Shown in pieces: positions 18,910-28,241 of a stretch of 64,000 nucleotides of DNA. The notes beneath the pieces were generated by a model, which was given only the letters and a program-made list of their open reading frames with translations, did not search any database and was not told the DNA's origin. This DNA comes from Nitrososphaeraceae archaeon (GTDB lineage: Archaea > Thermoproteota > Nitrososphaeria > Nitrososphaerales > Nitrososphaeraceae): the NCBI GenBank assembly GCA_021325295.1, contig JAJPHM010000052.1, positions 1-64,000 on the forward strand, written 5' to 3'. Position numbers and translations under genes: made by a program. The stretch's first letter is position 1; each line of letters begins with the position of its first letter.

Positions 18910-19332
18910 ATGGCTGGCACTGTCAACAAGAACGTGAAGAAAAGGTTGCTCATAATTGACGATGAGGCAGATACAACAGCCTCGCTTGCCTTTACACTGG
19001 GTGGCTTGTTTGCAGTCGATACATGCAATGAGCCTATGCAGGTCCTTGCCACTTTCAAACCGCTCATGTATGACTTGGTCCTCATCGACTTCCGTATGTC
19101 GCAGATGAATGGAATTGAGCTGCTGGAGATAATCAGAAAGACCGACCCAAAAGTAAAGATTCTAATCATGACCTCATATGAAATTGCTTTTCTCCACAAA
19201 GGATGTCAAAACAGCGCTACACTAGAATATCTGATAGCTCAGGATCAGATTATCAGAAAACCATTTGGCAAGAGCGAGCTTTTAGCAAAGCTAAACAAGG
19301 TATTGGAAGTGGCTCTTGTACCCAAGCAATAG
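18910..19332 (+). CDS. Single-domain response regulator (CheY-like)
   Basis: The 140-residue protein is one receiver domain. The acidic pair D17-D18, phosphoacceptor D60 (LIDFRM), T88 (IMTSY) and K117 (IRKPF) are all present, so it should be phosphorylated by a histidine kinase. There is no output domain. It has no kinase neighbour; the histidine kinase at 40644-42380 is a possible partner among many. The region before it (18629-18909) is non-coding and holds an AT-rich TTTAAATAGTA element about 45 bases upstream of the ATG. Confidence 0.9.
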   Translation: MAGTVNKNVKKRLLIIDDEADTTASLAFTLGGLFAVDTCNEPMQVLATFKPLMYDLVLIDFRMSQMNGIELLEIIRKTDPKVKILIMTSYEIAFLHKGCQNSATLEYLIAQDQIIRKPFGKSELLAKLNKVLEVALVPKQ

Positions 19333-19473
19333 CTACCAGCTAGTTCGTTTTCCTGTTATCTGCGTATAAACGCAAAGAGGATTTCAATCCTTGTTTTAAT
19401 GGATTTGACTTTCAGACTTGTATGCCCTTTATTAAACCGGGCAATTGTAGAAGTGTACAAGCTGACTTGACAG

Positions 19474-20505
19474 TTGGGCCAACCCGGACAGAAATACCAC
19501 TCGCATCAACAAGACAACGATACACCGGATCATGACTATTGCATCAGTGTCTCCAACTTTAGCCAAAGCTACGGGCATTTGCAAGCGGTGAATGGCATTT
19601 CCTTCAATGTCGAATACGGACAGGTCTTTGGATTTCTCGGACCAAATGGCGCAGGCAAGACAACTACAATCAAGGTGCTCACAACGCTGCTACATCCGTC
19701 ATCAGGAAATATCAGAGTATTTGGCCAAGACATTGTAAAACATTCCAAAGAAATAAGGAAAAAGATAGGTGTTGTCCTGCAGGAGCCAAGCTTTGAAGCA
19801 AACCTCACAGTCGAGCGTGCTCTTGACCTCTACGGGATGCTCTGGGGCCTGCCAAAGAAAGACAGGCAAGAGAGGATTGAAGAGCTTGTAGACAGGTTTG
19901 ATATGCGGCAGTTTATGCACATGAAAAATGACGAACTGTCCATAGGTCAGCGCCGACGTGTGCAGGTTGCCAGAGAGTTTATGCATGACATGGACCTCAT
20001 ATTCCTCGACGAGCCGACAGTCGGTCTTGACCCGTCTGCAAGGAGGGCAATTCTTGATTATATCAAAAAATATGTTCAAGGAGGCCTTACCGTGTTCTTT
20101 ACGACCCACATAATGGAGGAGGCGGAGTACCTCTGTGACCAGATAGCTATAATCAACAGAGGCGAGATAATTGCAATAGACACTCCTGCCGGCCTCAAAA
20201 AAAGATACGGAGGTGTTGAGTCTGTTGAAATAAAGTTTGCAGATGGGGGCACGGGTATGGGCATGAGCACGGGTGCAAACCTGCAGGATGTACTTGCAGC
20301 TATCCGAGACGTGTTGGCAGATGGCTCCAGTGCCGAAATGCCTGACACAAACACTGTGCGTATAAGCTCAGCAGGGGCTCAAGAGGAGCTTGTAAAAATA
20401 ATAGGCCTGCTTGCAAAGGCCAAGGTACAGGTAGAGAGCATCTCTATAAACCCGCCGACTCTGGAAGATGTTTTCATTGCAGCCATAGAGAAGAGCAAGC
20501 CTTAA
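19474..20505 (+). CDS. ABC exporter ATPase (DrrA/ABC-2 type)
   Basis: The 343-residue ATPase has Walker A GPNGAGKTTT (about 53-62), signature LSIGQRRRVQVARE (about 154), Walker B LIFLDEPTVGLD (about 170) and the H-loop TTHIMEEAE, followed by the C-terminal extension of DrrA-type drug/lipid exporters (about 255-343). Its natural partner is the ABC-2 permease that ends only 30 bases away, but that gene is on the opposite strand. The first 25 residues before the ABC fold are polar and unlike the family; the start is TTG. Confidence 0.9.
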   Translation: MGQPGQKYHSHQQDNDTPDHDYCISVSNFSQSYGHLQAVNGISFNVEYGQVFGFLGPNGAGKTTTIKVLTTLLHPSSGNIRVFGQDIVKHSKEIRKKIGVVLQEPSFEANLTVERALDLYGMLWGLPKKDRQERIEELVDRFDMRQFMHMKNDELSIGQRRRVQVAREFMHDMDLIFLDEPTVGLDPSARRAILDYIKKYVQGGLTVFFTTHIMEEAEYLCDQIAIINRGEIIAIDTPAGLKKRYGGVESVEIKFADGGTGMGMSTGANLQDVLAAIRDVLADGSSAEMPDTNTVRISSAGAQEELVKIIGLLAKAKVQVESISINPPTLEDVFIAAIEKSKP

Positions 20506-20534
20506 GTCGCTTGTTTTCTTTCTTTCTTGCTTGC

Positions 20535-21305
20535 CTAGACTTTTACCCTCATCATTGACATTACTGCCAGAAGAAATGCACCTGCAGAAGCGGCAGATAT
20601 CACTATAACTTCTGTGTTTGTTGCAGCAGCCAACTGGTTGAAAATTCCTGCCCTTGTGATATCTACAACGTAGGTCAGCGGATTAACATAGAAGGCGGTG
20701 CGAAGGGAGTCAGGAACACCCTGTGCAGGGTAAAATGCCGAGCTTGCAAATGAAAAGAAAAGAAACACGCTGTTGACAATCACATTAAAGCCTTCGCTGC
20801 TCTTGAGCCTTGTCGAGATTATTATTGTAACAGAGCCGAAAAATAGCGAGCCGGCAAACAGGCCATAGATCACATATGCTATGCCAGCAGGCGTGATATC
20901 TGCATTGCCAAGCATTGTGGGAATCCCGGCAAGAACAATAAGCGAAGCGCTGGCAAAGCCCATCAGCATGATGGTAAGAACATTGCTAATGATGTATTCC
21001 ACTCTGGTAAATGGCATAACAAGTATCTGCTGGAACATGCCGTTGCGCCGATCATTCCAGATAATGCTTCCTGCTACAGTGCTGCTGTTCATTACATTGA
21101 AGCCTATCATCCCTGCAGACAGGTAAGCCGGGTAAGTGACCAATGCCTCTCCGACCCTGACACCATGTCCTCCCAGAAGTGCCGAGTACGAGTATCCAGC
21201 AATAAAGATATAGATTATAGGAAAGACTATCTGCCACACAAAAAAGATCTTGTCTACGGACGCTACCAAGTTTCTGTAGACAAGAAGGATAATAGACCTG
21301 TTCAA
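20535..21305 (-). CDS. ABC-2 type exporter permease
   Basis: The 256-residue protein has six hydrophobic segments and the ABC-2 family pattern, including a central ERF-like stretch (NDRRNGMFQQILVMPFTRVE, about 84-103) and VNPLTYVVDITRAGI near residue 210. It would form the membrane part of the exporter whose ATPase is the convergent gene at 19474-20505. The two ends are 30 bases apart and tail to tail, so the subunits must be transcribed separately. The start is TTG. Confidence 0.88.
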   Translation of the reverse strand: MNRSIILLVYRNLVASVDKIFFVWQIVFPIIYIFIAGYSYSALLGGHGVRVGEALVTYPAYLSAGMIGFNVMNSSTVAGSIIWNDRRNGMFQQILVMPFTRVEYIISNVLTIMLMGFASASLIVLAGIPTMLGNADITPAGIAYVIYGLFAGSLFFGSVTIIISTRLKSSEGFNVIVNSVFLFFSFASSAFYPAQGVPDSLRTAFYVNPLTYVVDITRAGIFNQLAAATNTEVIVISAASAGAFLLAVMSMMRVKV

Positions 21306-21481
21306 TTCAATTCATTCAGCCTTTGAGCAGGTATGCTCTAGCGGAATTTATAAAGCCAGCAGAAGGGACACCAAGAAAGCAATGGTTACGCTGGCTGGAC
21401 TGAGCTGAACAGAGGCAAGAATAACAATCAACCAGAAGATTGTAAGGCCTCGCTTATAACGGTAGATCGGCGAGTCTACGC

Positions 21482-23665
21482 GTGAAATCCAGGGCTCTGG
21501 GGAGACTAGCGGTAGCATTGGTGCTAGCATCAATAACCATGCTATCAGCTATGGTCGTTCTGTCGCCTGGTGTAACGAGTGCCCAGGTTAATTCTGCAGG
21601 AGAAAAGGCACCTATTAAGGATGCATTTGTTGTTCTGGTAAAGCATGACGACCTTGTATCAAGGTCTATCCTTCAAGACAGCGGGTCTCCTTACCATGTC
21701 AAAAGAATACTTGACCTGATGCACAGCCTTCTGTCAGTCTCTGACCCATATACGATGGCAAATTCCACAGGTCAGTTTCAGCTCGATTCACCACTTGGCT
21801 CGGGATTTTATAATGTCACAGCATTTTCACCCGGATACGTCGCAGATAATGCAGCGACAGTTATAGTGAATGAAAATGGCACCACTTCTGCGGCAAATCT
21901 GACCGTTGCCATGAGGCCATCTGCTGTAATATCAGGAATAGTGACAGACGAGCAGGGTCGCCCTGTTCCCGGCGTAGTGGTCTCCGTCGGCAGTCCGTAC
22001 AATGCCGCCAACTATGATGTCACGATGGACGATGGGGTCTTTACGCTTGACACAGGGCTCAAATCTGGAACTTATCAGGTCTATGCGTACAAGCCAGAGA
22101 TAGATATATCCAAGCTCGCATTTGGCCAGAACACAGGTTCAGACCTGATAGGGCTCGCATCTGCCTCTACGACAGGCATTCCAGCGCTGTCTAAAAATAC
22201 TACAGGACTAGTATCAGCCAATGTAAGCGCATCACTTGAGGATGGCAAGCTCACAACTCTCAATATCAAGATGTCAAGGTCAGACACTATCTCCGGCACA
22301 GTAACCGATGCCAAAGGAAATCCGCTGCAGGGTGTTGCCGTATTTGCGTTCAGGGATAGCGGAGGCAGGCTGGAAATGGTGAACGCTATGGCTATTACCG
22401 ATAGCGCCGGGCATTACTTGATTGATAATGACATTTCTCCGGGCAATTATGCTCTCGTAGTCCCTTGGACTTTTAGCAAAGGATACACTGCAGGGCAGAC
22501 AATAGTAGATGTTCCCTTCGGTAGCACGGGCATTCAAGTACATGCAGGAAAAATTACATTGCAAAATTCTGGCTCAATCACAGGAAAGGTAGTCGACGAA
22601 AATGGCAACGCAGTCGTAAATGCCACGGTGATAGCTATTCCAAAGGGTCTGTGGAGAAATGGCAGTGCCTCGGTGAGCAGTCTGACATCATACCAGTTCC
22701 TTGCAGTAGGTCAGGCATCAGGGCAGACCGACGCGGATGGAAAATTCCGGCTCAGTGGCGGCATAGGCACTGGAGAATATGTTGTATACGCTTCTTTTGG
22801 GGATATTATCCCTGCAGGCAATTCTATTATTGTCAATGTTCAGAGCAACAATTCTACTGTCAATACGCCAGATATTGTGCTAGGATTTGGAGTGGTGGTA
22901 AGCATAAAGGGCAAGGTAGTGTCGGCTGATGGCACGCCGGTGGAAAATGCCATGGTGATGCCAAGCTTTGCCAAAGTCATATCAGGAGCGCAGCTGCTTG
23001 CCCCAAGGACAGGGCCTGATGGAACGTTTTTAATGACTGTTCCGCTAAAAGAGCATACTGAAGCTTCTAGGTCTCTTTTCAATGAAATTATAGCCTCGGC
23101 TGATGGCTACAGTACACAGACAATACGCATATCAGATGGACAACCTGTACAGATTACTCTGAAAAAAGCACCTCAGGTAAGCATAAGCGGTATTGTGGTT
23201 GCTGAGGCTGGCAAGCCGGGGTCGCCGGCAATTGAAACTGTGCTCACAAAGAAAGGAACACTGACTTTTGAAGAGGCAAACAGAACATACAGTATTGGAC
23301 TGCAGACAAATTCACACATACTCAATGCAACCTTCAACCAGAATGACAGGCAGATAGATGTACTAGTGGAAGGTGTAGCTGGATCAGCTGGGCTTTCTCA
23401 ATTTGTAATTCCCAAGTCTTTTCTTGAAGGCCCGTTTACCGTAAAGCTGGACAACCAGACGTTGTCTGGTAGCGCCGTCACAGTAAAAGATAACCAAACT
23501 GCAACTGTTGTCACCATAAAATACCAGCACAGCATGCATACAATCACAATTGAGCAGCCAACACAGACACAATCCTCTCCAGAGTTTCCCGTTCCTGCCG
23601 TAGCTGGGGCTGCAGCTGTACTTGGTATTGTGCTATTCTGGCGGCTCAAACCAAGAAAGATTTAG
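21482..23665 (+). CDS. Large surface protein with carboxypeptidase-regulatory-like repeats and PEF tail
   Basis: The 727-residue protein has a signal peptide (about 8-34), then at least four carboxypeptidase-regulatory-like beta-sandwich modules (about 95-200, 255-360, 362-465, 473-560), each starting with phrases like ISGIVTDEQGRPVPGVVVSV, ISGTVTDAKGNPLQGVAVFA and ITGKVVDENGNAVVNATVIA. A C-terminal PEF motif, hydrophobic helix and basic end (PEFPVPAV...RLKPRK) follow. It should be exported and anchored, perhaps by archaeosortase. Repeated beta-sandwiches suggest a stalk or adhesion role. GTG start. Confidence 0.85.
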   Translation: MKSRALGRLAVALVLASITMLSAMVVLSPGVTSAQVNSAGEKAPIKDAFVVLVKHDDLVSRSILQDSGSPYHVKRILDLMHSLLSVSDPYTMANSTGQFQLDSPLGSGFYNVTAFSPGYVADNAATVIVNENGTTSAANLTVAMRPSAVISGIVTDEQGRPVPGVVVSVGSPYNAANYDVTMDDGVFTLDTGLKSGTYQVYAYKPEIDISKLAFGQNTGSDLIGLASASTTGIPALSKNTTGLVSANVSASLEDGKLTTLNIKMSRSDTISGTVTDAKGNPLQGVAVFAFRDSGGRLEMVNAMAITDSAGHYLIDNDISPGNYALVVPWTFSKGYTAGQTIVDVPFGSTGIQVHAGKITLQNSGSITGKVVDENGNAVVNATVIAIPKGLWRNGSASVSSLTSYQFLAVGQASGQTDADGKFRLSGGIGTGEYVVYASFGDIIPAGNSIIVNVQSNNSTVNTPDIVLGFGVVVSIKGKVVSADGTPVENAMVMPSFAKVISGAQLLAPRTGPDGTFLMTVPLKEHTEASRSLFNEIIASADGYSTQTIRISDGQPVQITLKKAPQVSISGIVVAEAGKPGSPAIETVLTKKGTLTFEEANRTYSIGLQTNSHILNATFNQNDRQIDVLVEGVAGSAGLSQFVIPKSFLEGPFTVKLDNQTLSGSAVTVKDNQTATVVTIKYQHSMHTITIEQPTQTQSSPEFPVPAVAGAAAVLGIVLFWRLKPRKI

Positions 23666-23826
23666 AAGCTGAACCCCAACTAGAACTCAGTGTACTAGTC
23701 TAGTTCGTCATCCATGACTCACTAGGCGGCAATTGCCACTTTTGATGTAATGCAAATTATTTGCAAGAGTAAACTATTAGGAATCCAGCATAATTCATCG
23801 GCTCTGGTTCCTGATCCGATAATAAT

Positions 23827-25434
23827 ATGACTTTTAAGCCACATTGGCGCAGTGTAGCTGTGTTTGAAAACGAACATACCCTGCGCAGCTTTCTGGTTGA
23901 AAAAGCTGAGGGTCAATTTCATGATAAATACGAACAGGCTATTGCTGACGTCAGGCAGGAATTTGGAAAAAAATACTCGATGGTGATCGGTGGTAGAGAA
24001 GTAAGGACTTCTGAAACATTCACTCACACTTCTCCAATAGATACAAGGATCGTGCTTGGTTATCTTCCAAGTGGGAATGCAACCCATGTCCAGCAGGCGA
24101 TCAAGGCTGCCGCAAAGGCATTTGAAAATTGGAGCCAAACCCCTTACCAAGAGAGGGTGCGCATATGCAGAGCGGCAGCCGATATTATGAGCAGGCGCAA
24201 GTTTGAGCTTGCGGCATGGGTTTCCTATGAGAACGGAAAGAACAGATATGAGGCCATAGGCGACGTAGACGAGGCAATTGACTTTATCAGATACTACTCC
24301 GAAGAGATGGAGCGCAACAACGGCTTTGAAGTAGAAACAAAGAGCGCTCAGCCCGGTGAAAAAAGCAAAAGCGTCATGAAACCTTTTGGAGTCTGGGGCG
24401 TGATTGCCCCGTTTAACTTTCCTGCTGCAATACTTGTGGGTATGACAATAGGTGCAGTAATCACAGGCAACACCGTTGTCCTCAAGCCGTCAAGTGATGC
24501 CCCAATAATTGCAATCAAATTTGCAGAGATTATGAAGCAGGCAGGGCTCCCTGATGGAGTCATTAACCTTGTGGTAGGCTCCGGAAGCCGGGTGGGTCAG
24601 CCTATGGTTGAAAGCAAAGAGCTTGCAGGGATAGTCTTTACGGGATCCGTTGAAGTAGGCTACAATATGTCAAGGCAGTTCAGTGCATCGCGTCCAAGGC
24701 CTGTAATAGCAGAGCTTGGCGGCAAGAACCCGGCAATTGTGGCAGAAAGCGCTGACCTTGACAGAGCAATTGATGGGGTGCTCAAAGCTGCCTTTGGATA
24801 TTCTGGCCAGAAATGCAGCGCCTGCTCTAGAGTCTATGTGCACAAGGACATCAGAAAGCAGTTTCTTGACAGGCTGGTGCAAAAGACCAAAAGCTTGCCT
24901 GTCGGCAACCCCCTTGACATTCATTCATTCATGGGTCCTCTCATTAACGAATCTGCATACAAGAACTACCAGAAATATGTAAGGATTGCATCAAGATCAA
25001 AGTCAGGCAGGATACTGGCAGGAGGTCAGGTAAAGAAGAATGGTGACTTGAAATATGGCTATTATGTCGAGCCTACTATAGTCTGGGGCCTGCCCAAAGA
25101 TCACAAGCTTTTCAAAGAAGAGCTCTTTGTGCCTATACTGTGCGTGGCAGAATATGACAAATTCTCTGACGCTATGCGGTTGTGCAACGATTCTAGATAT
25201 GGGCTGACAGCAGGCATTTTCAGCAAAGACGAAAGCGAAGTCAAAGAGTTTCTGGATAAGATACAGGCAGGGGTGGTTTATGTCAACAGGGCTGCAAGTG
25301 CAACCACAGGCGCAATGGTGGGATGCCAGCCATTTGGAGGATGGAAAGACTCTGGAACAACAGGCAAAGGAACAGGAAGCCGCTATTACCTTATGCAGTT
25401 TATGAGAGAGCAGAGCCAGACAGTTGTTGAATAA
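23827..25434 (+). CDS. pruA: 1-Pyrroline-5-carboxylate (glutamate semialdehyde) dehydrogenase
   Basis: The 535-residue aldehyde dehydrogenase has the NAD-binding phrase APFNFPAAILVGM, catalytic Glu296 in AELGGKNP and catalytic Cys330 in SGQKCSAC. The long N-terminus and the QKCSACSR signature fit the P5CDH (PutA C-terminal/RocA) branch, which oxidises glutamate-5-semialdehyde to glutamate. The pathway's first enzyme, proline dehydrogenase, is encoded on the other strand at 33079-33939; together they would let the cell use proline as a carbon or nitrogen source or manage stress. ATG start. Confidence 0.92.
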   Translation: MTFKPHWRSVAVFENEHTLRSFLVEKAEGQFHDKYEQAIADVRQEFGKKYSMVIGGREVRTSETFTHTSPIDTRIVLGYLPSGNATHVQQAIKAAAKAFENWSQTPYQERVRICRAAADIMSRRKFELAAWVSYENGKNRYEAIGDVDEAIDFIRYYSEEMERNNGFEVETKSAQPGEKSKSVMKPFGVWGVIAPFNFPAAILVGMTIGAVITGNTVVLKPSSDAPIIAIKFAEIMKQAGLPDGVINLVVGSGSRVGQPMVESKELAGIVFTGSVEVGYNMSRQFSASRPRPVIAELGGKNPAIVAESADLDRAIDGVLKAAFGYSGQKCSACSRVYVHKDIRKQFLDRLVQKTKSLPVGNPLDIHSFMGPLINESAYKNYQKYVRIASRSKSGRILAGGQVKKNGDLKYGYYVEPTIVWGLPKDHKLFKEELFVPILCVAEYDKFSDAMRLCNDSRYGLTAGIFSKDESEVKEFLDKIQAGVVYVNRAASATTGAMVGCQPFGGWKDSGTTGKGTGSRYYLMQFMREQSQTVVE

Positions 25435-25623
25435 TGAACGTACAAGTATAACAGTTCACTATTAATTGATCGCAAAATATTGTTGAGCTGGCGAGATGTT
25501 TGTAGCCAAACTACGCGGGTCTTTAGTTTGGAAAAGCCAAGCAAAGAGATATCCTGCTATTAGAGTTGCTACTACTCCAATATTTACCAGAACTCTTAAT
25601 ACCTTAAGGGTCGCCTTTGCCTT

Positions 25624-26022
25624 ATGCAAGGCGATCTAATTTTTGATGAAAAAGGTAGAATTACAGGAAGAAGAGTACTAGATGCGACGACGATGGAGGT
25701 ATCATTTGAAGCAAGAACAAAGGTGAAAGGGACGACAGAAGGGGTGAACATTGGTACATACACCACTACAATGATGCCTGATGGCTCAATGTATGGTCAG
25801 GGACAGGGATTTGTCATGACAAATGATGGGCAGATGATTTCTTGGAAAGGGAACGGAATTGGCAAGTTTGTTTCGCAGGACAAGATTAGATACACAGGAG
25901 CAATCTTTCTGAGCACTCAGTCTAAAGGATCTCTGGCATCGCTGAACAATGTTGTTGTAATTTTTGAACATGAAGGCGATATGGAAGGCAATATAAGCTC
26001 TAAAGGATGGGAATGGAAGTAG
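25624..26022 (+). CDS. Hypothetical beta-rich protein
   Basis: The 132-residue protein has no signal peptide or membrane segment. It reads as alternating beta strands and turns (GTYTTTMMPDGSMYGQGQGF, then NDGQMISWKGNGIGKF), compatible with a small lipocalin or allene-oxide-cyclase-like barrel. The strand pattern TRMRYTGAIF-like (KIRYTGAIFLSTQSKGSLA) in the last third is typical of such barrels. No family is confidently recognised. The ATG is preceded by an AT-rich stretch consistent with a leaderless promoter. Confidence 0.65.
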   Translation: MQGDLIFDEKGRITGRRVLDATTMEVSFEARTKVKGTTEGVNIGTYTTTMMPDGSMYGQGQGFVMTNDGQMISWKGNGIGKFVSQDKIRYTGAIFLSTQSKGSLASLNNVVVIFEHEGDMEGNISSKGWEWK

Positions 26023-26294
26023 ACCTCCAAGCTGCTGAGAGTTTCAGTTATTACATAGTACCCTTTTTTGCGCTCTTGTAAAATGCTTTACATGTACTCT
26101 TGTGCCTACCCTATATGTTATTGTCACACTGGCTTTATCCTATCATAAATAGCACAGCATTAGGTGTCCTTGACGATAGCAAGTGTTAGACAACCATGGA
26201 GACAATTGCAAAATTGTTTCTTGTGCTTCCTTTACTGATACCTTGCAGCGAAAAAAAGATGGGAGATTGTATCTGTGATGATGTCTACAATTAG

Positions 26295-27041
26295 CTAGGT
26301 GTTTATATTCAAAAACGCTTGTCCAAAATCTCTTTTCGCAGTTGCAACCCAATTCTTGGTTGTGCCTACTGCTATCTCGTATTCATTATTCTTCAGACCT
26401 TCGGTTACAGCCTTTGCAACTTCAGAAGCGCTGACACTTATTTCACTTTTCTGTACTGGCCTGCCCTTGAGCTCAGTATCATGCACCATAGGCGGCACAA
26501 CTTCAAAGACCTTTACTGGTGTATCCTTTAGCTGGTGCCTCAACGACATGCTAAACGAATGTATGGCAGCCTTTGTTGCGCAGTAAACAGGATAGATTGC
26601 AAGCGGAACAAAAGCAAGACCGGAAGACACGTTTACGATCGCAGCTTCGTCTTTATTTTTTATTAAAAGAGGTATAAACTGGGCTGCCAGCTGTACCTGC
26701 GCCTTGAAATTTATAACGATCTCATCATCTTTGCCCTTCAAGTCTGTCATACCTTTTTTGAAGTCTATTTGCCTCTGTATTCCGGCATTATTGACTAGAA
26801 TATCCAGTTGTTTGAAATTCTTGATAACGCGCCTGTAAAGCAATCTGCGATCTTGATCTTTTGATATATCACACCTTATAGTATGAATATTTGTGAGTTT
26901 TTTCTTTGCCTCATCTAACTTGCTCTTCCTTCTTCCGCAAATTATCACTTCATTTCCCAGACGGACAAATGACTCTGCCAATGCAAATCCTATTCCTGTG
27001 GCTCCGCCAGTAATTAGAATTACATTACCGGTTAATTTCAC
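26295..27041 (-). CDS. Short-chain dehydrogenase/reductase (DltE-like)
   Basis: The 248-residue Rossmann enzyme has the cofactor motif ITGGATGIGFALAESF (about 10-25; TGxxxGxG), the structural NNAG motif (about 87-90), and the catalytic Ser and Tyr-x-x-x-Lys in SSGLAFVPLAIYPVYCATK (about 138-156). It reduces or oxidises an unknown carbonyl or alcohol with NAD(P). RxxK after the second strand (GRRKSK) points to NADPH. The C-terminus resembles the DltE subgroup. The start is GTG. No linked pathway genes are adjacent. Confidence 0.9.
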   Translation of the reverse strand: MKLTGNVILITGGATGIGFALAESFVRLGNEVIICGRRKSKLDEAKKKLTNIHTIRCDISKDQDRRLLYRRVIKNFKQLDILVNNAGIQRQIDFKKGMTDLKGKDDEIVINFKAQVQLAAQFIPLLIKNKDEAAIVNVSSGLAFVPLAIYPVYCATKAAIHSFSMSLRHQLKDTPVKVFEVVPPMVHDTELKGRPVQKSEISVSASEVAKAVTEGLKNNEYEIAVGTTKNWVATAKRDFGQAFLNINT

Positions 27042-27180
27042 TCAGGTACCATGAACAAGATGTAACAAATACCTATTGATAGCTTTTCAATTACAAGAAA
27101 GCCTACGGGGAGCCAGACGAGTTGCAGTTGGAGGCATCCATCCTGCCACGCGCTTGTATTTCTTCAGGTAACTAACCATA

Positions 27181-27636
27181 TCACCCTGCTATTGAAGAAC
27201 ATTTGCTATACGGGTTTGAAGTTTCGGTCACGGCAGGATTTGTAGTAACGCAGTAGACCTTGGAATTGATTACTACAATGTAAACTTTGGTAGGAGGAAC
27301 CTTGTCTCCAGCTCGGTTTATCATATTACCGCCCAGAGTGCCTGTAAGAAGGTATGCAGAAGTGCCATTTGCATTTACATATTTTTCTGCCTGCATAGAG
27401 GGTATGTAAGGACAATTGATTCCCGCTCCTGTCACAGTACCTAAGATAGGACAGACCTGCTGTGGTATACTGCCATACAGAGTCTCATTCCCTGCGTAAC
27501 GCCAAGAATCTCCTATTATGGCCCCCCGCTCGGATTCCACAACCACCAGCTCAGGTGTTCTCTGAATCATTATAATTGCCGCAATAGCCGCGACACCTAT
27601 AGTTATTGCAATCGCAATTATGATTGGAGTTTGCAA
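27181..27636 (-). CDS. Membrane-anchored secreted protein, shares a domain with 51902-52741
   Basis: The 151-residue protein has an N-terminal membrane helix (about 4-25) and an external domain (about 40-150) with four cysteines. The domain phrases GDSWRYAGNETLYG, AEKYVNANGTSAYLLTG and VINSKVYCVTTNP recur as GPSWHYAGNETISG, ANKYVNDKNDTTALLVT and LVNSSVYCVRTNL in the C-terminal half of the 279-residue protein at 51902-52741, and both end in a KC-S motif. They are therefore paralogous domains, probably disulfide-bonded and exposed. No function is known. TTG start. Confidence 0.7.
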   Translation of the reverse strand: MQTPIIIAIAITIGVAAIAAIIMIQRTPELVVVESERGAIIGDSWRYAGNETLYGSIPQQVCPILGTVTGAGINCPYIPSMQAEKYVNANGTSAYLLTGTLGGNMINRAGDKVPPTKVYIVVINSKVYCVTTNPAVTETSNPYSKCSSIAG

Positions 27637-27738
27637 TTACTTGTACTACTTACCAGCTCCTATCACAGTATGCCATTAAAGATTATCTGTAACGCATGCA
27701 TCGCGACCGATTCCTGTATTACTCTACTCCGAATCCAA

Positions 27739-28083
27739 TCAGGTTTGCTTTTCGTACAACACCTTAAAGTCCTGCGCGATATTGTAAGCTAGAATCTGGA
27801 TCTTTTGCACTTCATTTAGGGTCTTGTGATTTGCTATCATTCTCATCAGGTTCATGCATTTCAGGACTTCGCCGTCTTCAACCTCTTTCAAAGAAAGATC
27901 ATTGAAGCATTTGTCTATATCAAAGCAAAACAGCAGAATCTTGTTTTCCCAGTCTTGGCCAGAAGTTGGATAGCCGATATCTTGGGCTATTTGCTTGAGT
28001 TCGTTACCCTTTGTCCGAAGCAAAATCTCAAAAGCCCTATTTGCTCGCTCTCTGTCATATTGTACAGGAAATGCTTTAGCCAA
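27739..28083 (-). CDS. Hypothetical helical protein
   Basis: The 114-residue protein is predicted to be helical throughout and soluble. It begins AKAFPVQYDRERANRAFEIL and ends with a helix KIQILAYNIAQDFKVLYEKQ. No family is recognised. It lies head to head with the sensor gene at 28242, with about 160 bases between the starts. TTG is the only start that keeps the whole helical domain. Coding is supported by the even amphipathic pattern and lack of rival frames. Confidence 0.55.
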   Translation of the reverse strand: MAKAFPVQYDRERANRAFEILLRTKGNELKQIAQDIGYPTSGQDWENKILLFCFDIDKCFNDLSLKEVEDGEVLKCMNLMRMIANHKTLNEVQKIQILAYNIAQDFKVLYEKQT

Positions 28084-28241
28084 TGTTGCCTGTCTACTTG
28101 TATTTTTGTTTCAACCAATATTAGGTTTTATCTTATCTTTTTGACATAAAGTTTCTTTAGTCATTGATAAGAGCTAAACCTATTACGTAGTGGATAATCA
28201 GCAATTCTTATAGCGAAATGAAAGTAGAGTAAAGTGATACA

